Positions 16,116 to 25,697 of a DNA stretch of 34,537 bases are shown piece after piece. The first letter of the stretch is position 1. Every line of letters begins with the position of its first letter. The notes below the pieces were generated by a model, which saw nothing but the letters and a program-made list of their open reading frames with translations, was not told the origin of the DNA and made no database searches. The stretch lies in contig CANLLM010000020.1 of assembly GCA_947491825.1 (NCBI GenBank), positions 1 to 34,537 of the forward strand, written 5' to 3'. The stretch comes from Bacteroidota bacterium. GTDB lineage: Bacteria; Bacteroidota; Bacteroidia; UKL13-3. The translations under genes were made by a program, and so were the position numbers.

Positions 16116-16490
16116 ATGAAAAAACTATTTTTGGCATTATGTGCAGCAGGCCTTACAAGTATTGGCGTTAGAGCACAAGTTATTGATGATGAAAACGGAA
16201 AAACCTTTTTCTACTACGATTCTTTAAGTAATAAAAAAGTAAAAGAGATTTTTCACCACACACAAGAAATTAAAATATTTACAGATAACAAAGGCAATAG
16301 CCGTGATACCATGATTTTGATAAAGACTGGTCCGTATACTAAATACTTTGAAAATGGCAATCTAGAATGCAGTGGCATTTACGAAAGAGGAACCCCAACA
16401 GGCACTTGGAAACACTACAATAACAAAGGTAAATTGATACGCACCGAACAATGGACTTCGGGTAAAATGGTAAAAAGCACCACCCATTAG
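16116..16490 (+). CDS. Exported MORN/YwqK-like repeat protein
   Basis: 124 residues. A signal peptide (about 1-21, ending VRAQ) is followed by a short region and two MORN_2-type repeats at about 72-93 (GPYTKYFENGNLECSGIYERG) and 94-115 (TPTGTWKHYNNKGKLIRTEQW). The repeats resemble those of proteins often named YwqK-family antitoxin, but that name gives no tested function here and no toxin partner is present. It starts 21 nt after the sigma-54 activator and probably ends that operon. Location is periplasm or cell surface. Confidence 0.75.
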   Translation: MKKLFLALCAAGLTSIGVRAQVIDDENGKTFFYYDSLSNKKVKEIFHHTQEIKIFTDNKGNSRDTMILIKTGPYTKYFENGNLECSGIYERGTPTGTWKHYNNKGKLIRTEQWTSGKMVKSTTH

Positions 16491-16661
16491 TAAGATATTG
16501 CATATTTATTATTCTGAGTGACAATAAACCTAAGTGAATTTGTATTCTTTATAAAATCACCCAATCTTGATCCGTTAAAGTGGGGAGTCGAGCTATTGTT
16601 CTTGCATCAACTCAAGTGGTAAACTTTATTTCATAAACAAACATGTCAGGTAAACAACCTA

Positions 16662-16702
16662 AAAAAAAACGGGAGTATCTTTAAAAGTTACTCCCATTTT
16701 TA
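16662..16702. terminator. Bidirectional terminator between the MORN gene and katG
   Basis: Stem GGGAGTA/TACTCCC (16672-16678 and 16689-16695) with a 10-nt loop has nine A's on its left and an ATTTTT run on its right. Minus-strand RNA ends in a long U tract, so it is strongest for katG; plus-strand transcripts of the miaB operon are also served. Confidence 0.8.
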
Positions 16703-16719
16703 AAATCATTAATTGTCTA

Positions 16720-19014
<2,295 letters not shown>

Positions 19015-19201
19015 TTAAGCTAATAAAAAGCAACAACACTTCATGTTTATATTGATTATGTTGATGTGCAACAAAGTTTTATTGTTAAAAAGTAAATCAT
19101 AAACCTGTTTTAATAATTTCATAATAAATTAAGCTTATGTAAAGATTACCTTACGAAGTTGGGTTATAATATACTATTGAAAAAGAAAATAATATTTATA
19201 C

Positions 19202-19222
19202 CTATTATTGACAACATCAATA
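19202..19222. promoter_or_regulatory. LysR-type operator candidate in the katG-oxyR gap
   Basis: CTATTATTGACAACATCAATAG contains TTGA-N5-TCAA within imperfect outer arms ending CTAT and ATAG, the half-sites known for OxyR. It ends 10 nt before the regulator's ATG and overlaps a near-consensus -7 box (TATTATTG, 19203-19210), an arrangement that fits autorepression. Binding is inferred. Confidence 0.4.
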
Positions 19223-19232
19223 GTTAAACAAT

Positions 19233-20171
19233 ATGAACATTCAACAATTGGAATACATAGTGGCCCTTGACAAATATAAAAGTTTTAGCAGAGCTGCTGA
19301 AGCTTGTTTTATAACACAAGCCACACTCAGTACGATGGTAAAAAGGTTGGAAATCGAATTAGACCTACCCATTTTTGATAGAAAAGGGAATCCCATCATA
19401 ACTACCGATTGTGGTCGCGAAATCATTAATGAGGCACAAATTGTATTGAGGCACAGCAAAAGAATAAAACAACTTGCTGACGAACTAAAGTTAAACATAG
19501 TAGGAAACTTAAAAATAGGCATAATACCAACCGTAGCCGGGAATTTACTGCACAGGATTTTACCTATAATTTTAGCAAAATACCCTCAGTTAAAATTAGC
19601 TATTGAAGAAATTACCACCAAAAATATCATCAACAAACTAAGAACAAATGAAATTGATGTTGGTATTGTTTCTACACCATTAAATAATGATGATATAGAA
19701 GAAGATATTTTGTATTACGAGAAACTAATGGCTTACGGACCATCTGTACAACGGATAAGAAAATACAAGAGCCCTAAAGACATTTCTGATGAAAAAATAT
19801 GGCTGCTTGAAGAAGGCAATTGCCTAACAGACCAAATTATTGATGTGTGTTCGTTGAACTTAAAAAAAATGAATACCAACTTAAGTTTTACGCCAAGTTC
19901 GTTCGATAGTTTATTAAACATTGTTGATGAAATGAAAGGAATAACCTTAATCCCAGAATTGTATTACAAGGATTTACCCGAAGAACGTAAAAGGCTTACC
20001 AAAGATTTTATTGCACCTTACCCAGTAAGGGAAATTAGCTTGGTATATTATAGGCCATTTGCCAAAAAACGTTTGATTAGTGCTTTAGCCGAAGAAATTA
20101 AACAAATCATTAAACCACAATTAGAGACCAGCAAACTAAAAAACAATGAAATGACCATTGCCAAAATATAG
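19233..20171 (+). CDS. oxyR: OxyR-like LysR-family peroxide-sensing regulator
   Basis: 312 residues. The N-terminal winged helix-turn-helix (about 1-60; FSRAAEACFITQATLSTMVKRLE) is typical LysR, followed by the two-lobed effector domain (about 90-300). C197 and C206 (EEGNCLTDQIIDVCS) match the position, context (HCLRDQ in E. coli) and nine-residue spacing of the OxyR cysteines C199/C208, whose disulfide switches the regulator on. The divergent neighbour katG is a classic OxyR target. Starts at ATG 19233. No clear terminator follows. Confidence 0.92.
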   Translation: MNIQQLEYIVALDKYKSFSRAAEACFITQATLSTMVKRLEIELDLPIFDRKGNPIITTDCGREIINEAQIVLRHSKRIKQLADELKLNIVGNLKIGIIPTVAGNLLHRILPIILAKYPQLKLAIEEITTKNIINKLRTNEIDVGIVSTPLNNDDIEEDILYYEKLMAYGPSVQRIRKYKSPKDISDEKIWLLEEGNCLTDQIIDVCSLNLKKMNTNLSFTPSSFDSLLNIVDEMKGITLIPELYYKDLPEERKRLTKDFIAPYPVREISLVYYRPFAKKRLISALAEEIKQIIKPQLETSKLKNNEMTIAKI

Positions 20172-20427
20172 TTCAATGAATAGATCAAGTAATGTAAGAT
20201 TAAGCTTAACAAATCATTATTTTGGTTTTATATGACAAAAAATTAAAAAAAACCGCAATTCTGAATTAATCAGATATTTTTAAACTTATAATTCTTCAAC
20301 ACTTAAATCGATTTAACTTCCAATTCAGTACAATCAGCTTTTTGGCTAGAAGTTAGTTTAAAATATCATCAGCATACGCCTTTAAAATATATTTTTTAGT
20401 AACCTGAAAAGTAAAAGCAATTGGTGG

Positions 20428-20435
20428 TATTTTTG
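20428..20435 (+). promoter_or_regulatory. Candidate -7 box of the polX-like gene
   Basis: TATTTTTG matches TAnnTTTG exactly, only 4 nt before the ATG at 20440, the same geometry as at 3699-3706. If used, the mRNA would be leaderless. No clear -33 element is visible. The rest of 20172-20427 shows no other gene or strong hairpin. Confidence 0.4.
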
Positions 20436-20439
20436 AACC

Positions 20440-22119
20440 ATGACCAACGCGCAAATAGCCGAAAAATTAAAATGGTATGCCGAATTAAGCGAATTACACA
20501 ATATTAATCCGTTTAAAATAAAAACTTATGCATCAGCATCTTATCGTATAGATAAAATACTTGATCCACTTAAGGGTAAAACTTTAGCAGAACTTGAAAA
20601 AAATGATGGTATAGGTAAAAGTTTGGCAACTAAAGTGTTTCAATTAACTACAACCGGCACTTTTGACGAGTTAGATGAATTAGAGAAAAACACACCAATT
20701 GGTGTGCAACAACTATTTGCGGTTAAAGGAATTGGTCCTAAAAAAATTGCTTACATCTGGAATAACTTAGGTATTGAAAGTCCAGGTGAGTTGCTTTACG
20801 CATGCAACGAAAACCGTTTGGCACAAGCCAAAGGTTTCGGACAAAAAACACAAGATAGCGTAAAACAAAGTATTGAGTTTTTATTTGCCAATGCACATAA
20901 ATTTCACTACGCCAAATTAGAACAATTAGCCAACGAATTATTTGATGCCTTAAACGAGTTTGATGGCATCACCAATTTTAGTTTAACAGGTGCCATTAGG
21001 CGCAAGTGTGAGGTATTGGATGAAGTAGAATATTGTGTATCTATTTTGGGCGATGAAAACGATTTCGCTTCATACATTAGTGAAAGGATTAACCCTGAAG
21101 AATTGGTTTTAAATGGCACGGAAATTACTTTCCGTTTCAACCAAACCATACCCATAAAAATTTATTGTTGCAGCCATGATGAGTTTTATAACACCTTATT
21201 TGAAACCACAGCAAGTGCTGCGCACATGCAAAAGTTAAAACAGCAACAACGTTTGCCTAATATATCAGAGGCAACATCTGAAGAAGATATTTATACATCA
21301 ATTGGATTAAGTTACATTGAACCCGAAATGCGCGAAGGTTTTAATGAAGTGGAATTGGCACATGCAAACACATTGCCTCAGTTAATTGAGTTACGTGATT
21401 TAAAAGGTATTTTACACAACCATAGCACCTATTCCGATGGATTGAACACCTTGGAAGAAATGGCTGTTTATGCCAAACAGTTGGGTTACGAATATTTAGG
21501 CATCTGCGACCATAGTAAAGCAGCACAATATGCAGGTGGTTTAACTGAAGAAGAAATAGAAAAACAACACTGTGAAATTGATGTATTGAATAACAAGCTT
21601 GGCCCGTTTAAAATATTTAAAGGCATAGAGTGCGATATTTTGGGTGATGGTAGTTTGGATTATGATGAGTCGATTTGGAAAACATTTGATTTTATAGTGG
21701 CCAGTGTGCACAGCAATTTAAAAATGACCGAAGAAAAAGCCATGAGCAGGTTATTGCGTGCCATCGAAAATCCATACACTACTATACTTGGTCACCCAAC
21801 AGGAAGATTATTGTTGATGCGCGAAGGTTATCCTGTAGACCATAAAAAAATGATTGATGCATGTGCAGCAAATGGTGTGGTGATTGAAATTAACGCACAC
21901 CCTTATCGATTAGATTTAGATTGGCGACATATTGATTATGCATTAAATAAAGGAGTTAAATTAAGCATTAATCCAGATGCACACCATACCAAAGGTTACC
22001 ACGACATGCACTTTGGTGTATGTGTGGCCCGCAAAGGAGGCTTAAGTAAAGAAATGTGTTTTAACGCATTGTCGTTATACGAAATTGATTTGTATTTTAG
22101 CCAACGTAAACCTAACTAA
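20440..22119 (+). CDS. PolX-family protein: degenerate DNA polymerase X domain fused to an intact PHP domain
   Basis: 559 residues, the normal PolX length. Helix-hairpin-helix motifs (NDGIGKSLATK at about 55-65; VKGIGPKKIAY at about 95-105) precede the polymerase X palm. The signature GAIRR is at 184-188, but the two Asp seven and nine residues after it are E195 and E197, and the third carboxylate (usually VDLR) is missing in IPIKIY at about 237-242. The C-terminal PHP domain keeps its metal ligands: H326, H328 (HNHSTYSDG), D333, H358 (CDHS), E397, H424, H452 (GHPTGR), D513 and H515. It is therefore likely a PHP-type 3'-5' exonuclease or phosphoesterase with DNA-binding modules and little or no polymerase activity. 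Its stop codon overlaps the next start (TAATG). Confidence 0.9.
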   Translation: MTNAQIAEKLKWYAELSELHNINPFKIKTYASASYRIDKILDPLKGKTLAELEKNDGIGKSLATKVFQLTTTGTFDELDELEKNTPIGVQQLFAVKGIGPKKIAYIWNNLGIESPGELLYACNENRLAQAKGFGQKTQDSVKQSIEFLFANAHKFHYAKLEQLANELFDALNEFDGITNFSLTGAIRRKCEVLDEVEYCVSILGDENDFASYISERINPEELVLNGTEITFRFNQTIPIKIYCCSHDEFYNTLFETTASAAHMQKLKQQQRLPNISEATSEEDIYTSIGLSYIEPEMREGFNEVELAHANTLPQLIELRDLKGILHNHSTYSDGLNTLEEMAVYAKQLGYEYLGICDHSKAAQYAGGLTEEEIEKQHCEIDVLNNKLGPFKIFKGIECDILGDGSLDYDESIWKTFDFIVASVHSNLKMTEEKAMSRLLRAIENPYTTILGHPTGRLLLMREGYPVDHKKMIDACAANGVVIEINAHPYRLDLDWRHIDYALNKGVKLSINPDAHHTKGYHDMHFGVCVARKGGLSKEMCFNALSLYEIDLYFSQRKPN

Positions 22120-23102
22120 TGCAAACAAAATTTTTAATTTTACGTTTTAGTTCCATTGGAGATATTGTATTAACCACTCCGGTATTGCGTTGTTTAAAAC
22201 TACAATACCCCAATGCCGAAATACATTATCTTACCAAGCCTGCTTTTGAAAACATTTTAGCAAATAATCCTTACATCACAAAAGTACATGTGTTGGATAA
22301 GACGTTGTTACAAAAAACGATGGAGCTAAAGCATTTGGGATTTGATTACATCATTGATTTACACAACAACCTGCGTACACGTATCATTAAAAGTGTTCTA
22401 AATGTCCCTTCTTTTAGTTTTGATAAACTGAATACAGAAAAGGCACAATTGGTAAACTTAAAATCAAATACATTACCACAAGTACATATTGTTAACAGGT
22501 ATTTAGATACTTTAGAAAGTTTTGGTGTAACTAACGATGGCCAAGGATTGGATTATTTTATTCCTGATGATGTTACTTTAAGTGATGAAGTAAAACAACT
22601 TACCTCAAAACCTTACATTGCTGTTGCAATAGGTGCGCAGTACAGCACCAAACGTTTACCTACCCAAAAGTTAATTGAGGTATGTAAACAAATTAACACC
22701 AAAGTAATTTTACTAGGTGGCAAAGAAGATGAAAACACAGGTAATGAAATTATTGAAAAAAGTGGTTCACACGTGATTAATTTATCAGGTAAATTATCCT
22801 TGCATCAATCGGCATGGGTTGTAAAACAAGCTCAAAAAGTAATTACCCACGACACCGGTTTAATGCATATTGCAGCAGCGTTTAAAAAGCCAATCATCTC
22901 CATTTGGGGAAATACCGTTCCGGACTTTGGCATGACTCCTTATTACGGAAATTATAATATCACCAATAAGGTGTTTGAAGTACCCCATTTAGCTTGCAGG
23001 CCTTGTTCTAAAATAGGATTTAATGCTTGTCCTAAAGCACATTTTAATTGCATGAATTTGCAAGACAATTCAGGCATTGCTGCTGCCGCAAATGAGCTAT
23101 GA
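22119..23102 (+). CDS. Glycosyltransferase family 9 protein (ADP-heptose:LPS heptosyltransferase-like)
   Basis: 327 residues. The N-terminal Rossmann start FLILRFSSIGDIVLTTPVLR and the C-terminal nucleotide-sugar site THDTGLMHIAAAFKKP (D245) with IWG following are typical of GT9 enzymes of the WaaF/WaaC type, which add heptose to the lipopolysaccharide core on the cytoplasmic face of the inner membrane. Acceptor and donor cannot be fixed from the sequence. Several cysteines near the C-terminus (CRPC...CPKAHFNC, about 293-311) occur in many members. The start codon overlaps the upstream stop codon by one base, so translation is coupled. No convincing terminator follows. Confidence 0.88.
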   Translation: MQTKFLILRFSSIGDIVLTTPVLRCLKLQYPNAEIHYLTKPAFENILANNPYITKVHVLDKTLLQKTMELKHLGFDYIIDLHNNLRTRIIKSVLNVPSFSFDKLNTEKAQLVNLKSNTLPQVHIVNRYLDTLESFGVTNDGQGLDYFIPDDVTLSDEVKQLTSKPYIAVAIGAQYSTKRLPTQKLIEVCKQINTKVILLGGKEDENTGNEIIEKSGSHVINLSGKLSLHQSAWVVKQAQKVITHDTGLMHIAAAFKKPIISIWGNTVPDFGMTPYYGNYNITNKVFEVPHLACRPCSKIGFNACPKAHFNCMNLQDNSGIAAAANEL

Positions 23103-23262
23103 TTTTTTGCCCTGATGCAATACAAATACATCATCTTGCAAAGCCTTTTTTATACATAATGACCAATAAATTATCCTCACGTGATGAAGAAAAATAGGTC
23201 ATCTCATTTCACACAATCACCATAAAATATACTGTGTTTAAGATTTCAATAGGTCTTCGCAC

Positions 23263-23493
23263 CTATAATGTATCAAACTTCTCAAACCGTTTAACTTCTC
23301 TTCCATCAACCAGAACAACTTCTTCAAACATAACCAATGGTCTAACCCAAATAGCACCAGAACCAAAATCAGGAGTATCATACAATGCTTTGTATACAAC
23401 TAGCTCTTCTAATGTTTCGCTGTGGTGGGCAATGCCAATCACTTCATACAAATTACCCTTGTAATGTTTGTAAAGTCCAGTTTCAATTGCCAT
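23263..23493 (-). CDS. DUF1653 family protein
   Basis: 76 residues. GLYKHYKGNLYEVIGIAHHSETLEELVVYKALYD is the conserved DUF1653 core, followed by the WVRPLVMFEEVV segment. The family is a small single domain of unknown function. ATG 23493 overlaps the stop codon of the penicillin-binding protein gene (TAATG), so it is the last gene of the sprE-like operon. No signal peptide or membrane segment. Confidence 0.88.
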   Translation of the reverse strand: MAIETGLYKHYKGNLYEVIGIAHHSETLEELVVYKALYDTPDFGSGAIWVRPLVMFEEVVLVDGREVKRFEKFDTL

Positions 23494-25697
23494 TATTCTT
23501 CAATTAACTCCAACTTTTTAGGATCGTTGGTTTCGTAACTATCGCAATTAATTTCTACGCTTAAAGGTTGTTTTGGTGCTTCCCAAATTTGTTGCACTTT
23601 AACCAATGATGTATCACTTAGCGCATTTTTCATATAAGTTCCAAATATTGGCATGGCCATGGCACTACCACTGCCTAAACTCATGCTGCGGAAATGTATG
23701 GCCCGGTCTTCAAAACCTGTCCAAATACCAGTTGCTAGAGTTGATGTAACACCAATAAACCATCCATCACTATAATTTTGAGTAGTACCTGTTTTACCAC
23801 CCACAGCACCTGGAACCTGGTATAAATATTTAACTTTAGCAGCAGTACCATGAGCAGTTACACGCTCCAACATTTTTTCCATGATGTAAGCTGTTTGTTC
23901 GCTCATGGCTTCTACTTTACGTGGTACAACTTCACGCACTACATTTCCGTTTTTATCTTCAATACGTGTCAAGTAAATAGGTTCTGTCCAAACACCTTTA
24001 TTGGCATAGGTACTAAATGCGCCCACCATTTCGTATACGCTAATGTCGGCAACGCCTAATGCAATAGACGGATAAGGGGGCAAATCACTTTGAATACCCA
24101 TTTTGCGCGCAAGTTCAATTACACTTTTTGGCGCAGTTGGACCCAATTGTTTCATCACTTGCATTACAATATTGTTTACCGAAAATTGTAATCCGCGGAA
24201 CAAAGTCATTTCAGGATCGTTGTATTTGGTATCCGCATTATTGGGTGAGTAATTTTCATAATCTTCAAATACCACACGTTGATTTGGCGCTTTATAACAA
24301 GGACTCCATCCATTATCAATAGCTAAGGTATACACCAAAGGTTTAAATGTAGATCCTACTTGACGTTTTGCCGCAATATTTACGTGATCGTACTTAAAAT
24401 ACTTATGGTTAATCCCACCCACCCAAGCTTTAATAAAACCAGTTGTTGGGTCCATACTCATTAAGCCAGCTTGCATAAAATACTTGTAATATTTTATCGA
24501 GTCTAAAGGAGACATGGTAGTATCCACTTCTCCTCGCGTATAACTAAACACCTTCATTTTGACAGGTGTATTAAAAGCCTTTTCAATCTGAGCTTCACTT
24601 GCACCAGCAGCTTTCATAATAAGGTAACGATCGCTGCGTTTCATCCCTGCAGTAATCAACTCTTTATACTGTCCCCAAGGTTCACGACCTTTCCAATGTT
24701 CGAAGAATTTGCCCTGCATGAACTTCACATGGGTATTTACACTTGCTTCGGCCATTGCTTGCATTTTACTGTTAATGGTTGTGTATATTTTCAAACCATC
24801 TTTGTACAAGTTGAAACCGTTTTCAGCACACCAATCCAATAACTCCTGACGTAAATGTTCTCTAAAATATGGAGCCAATCCATCGTTGTGGTCTTCTTCC
24901 TGATACTTTAATTCAATAGGTTTCACTTTAAGGGTATCGTAAGTTTCGTTGTTAATGTAATCGTACTTACGCATTTGATTAAGCACTGTATTACGCCTAA
25001 ACAATGCATTAGCGGGATTACGAACTGGACTATATTTGGTTGGTGCTTTTAACATCCCTACCAACATAGCTGCTTCCACTTCGGTAAGTTTTAATGGTGT
25101 TGTACCAAAAAAAGTTTTGGCAGCGCTGCTTACACCAAAAGAATTTCCACCAAACTCCACCGTGTTAAAATACATGGTAATTATTTCTTCTTTGGTATAG
25201 CGTTCTTCAATTCTTATGGACGTAATCCATTCTTTAAGTTTGGTGGTTGCTTTGTTAAAAACGTTATCAAACTTTTTACGCGGGAATAAGTTTTTGGCTA
25301 ACTGTTGGGTAACCGTGCTGGCACCACCACGTTTACCTAAAAACAAAACCGCACTCGTAAAGCGCCTGAAATCAATACCCGAATGATCATAGAACCTTAC
25401 GTCTTCTGTTGCAATTAACGCATTTACCAAGTTAGGGCTCAACTGATCAAATGTTGTATTTGATCTGTTTTGAAGGTAATATTTACCCAACAAAACACCA
25501 TCTTCCGAGTATATTTCAGAAGCTAAATAAGTCTTTGGATTTTCAAGTTCTTCGAGCGATGGCAAATCGCCAAACCAGCCCCAACTTATCATAAACACAA
25601 ACAATGTAAAAGAGATGATGCAGGTAAACATCAGCATCCATAACCATTTTAGAAAACGCGAAAACGGGTTGTTAAAAAAATATTCGTTTAAACTCAC
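23493..25697 (-). CDS. Class A penicillin-binding protein (PBP1A-type transglycosylase/transpeptidase)
   Basis: 734 residues. One N-terminal transmembrane helix (about 18-40) anchors the protein. The GT51 glycosyltransferase domain (about 55-235) has the catalytic Glu E98 in ATEDVRFYDHSGID and the motif GGASTVTQQLAKNLF (124-138). The transpeptidase domain (about 405-690) has the acyl-enzyme serine S449 in STFK (449-452), SVN (506-508) and KTGT (635-638). The enzyme polymerises and crosslinks peptidoglycan in the periplasm. Its first 4 nt overlap the end of the SprE/PorW-like gene (ATGA), and its stop codon overlaps the DUF1653 start. Confidence 0.96.
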   Translation of the reverse strand: MSLNEYFFNNPFSRFLKWLWMLMFTCIISFTLFVFMISWGWFGDLPSLEELENPKTYLASEIYSEDGVLLGKYYLQNRSNTTFDQLSPNLVNALIATEDVRFYDHSGIDFRRFTSAVLFLGKRGGASTVTQQLAKNLFPRKKFDNVFNKATTKLKEWITSIRIEERYTKEEIITMYFNTVEFGGNSFGVSSAAKTFFGTTPLKLTEVEAAMLVGMLKAPTKYSPVRNPANALFRRNTVLNQMRKYDYINNETYDTLKVKPIELKYQEEDHNDGLAPYFREHLRQELLDWCAENGFNLYKDGLKIYTTINSKMQAMAEASVNTHVKFMQGKFFEHWKGREPWGQYKELITAGMKRSDRYLIMKAAGASEAQIEKAFNTPVKMKVFSYTRGEVDTTMSPLDSIKYYKYFMQAGLMSMDPTTGFIKAWVGGINHKYFKYDHVNIAAKRQVGSTFKPLVYTLAIDNGWSPCYKAPNQRVVFEDYENYSPNNADTKYNDPEMTLFRGLQFSVNNIVMQVMKQLGPTAPKSVIELARKMGIQSDLPPYPSIALGVADISVYEMVGAFSTYANKGVWTEPIYLTRIEDKNGNVVREVVPRKVEAMSEQTAYIMEKMLERVTAHGTAAKVKYLYQVPGAVGGKTGTTQNYSDGWFIGVTSTLATGIWTGFEDRAIHFRSMSLGSGSAMAMPIFGTYMKNALSDTSLVKVQQIWEAPKQPLSVEINCDSYETNDPKKLELIEE

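Noticed and set aside
16116-16490. Toxin-antitoxin function suggested by YwqK-like repeats
   Set aside because: The protein has a signal peptide and no toxin partner nearby; the antitoxin name of the family is not evidence of function here.
23116-23150. Weak hairpin TGCAA/TTGCA followed by TTTTTT after the GT9 gene
   Set aside because: Only five paired bases with a 15-nt loop; too weak to call a terminator.
23234-23464. 76-codon plus-strand frame
   Set aside because: Antisense to the DUF1653 gene, a recognised family; low-complexity Ser/Thr/Asn translation.
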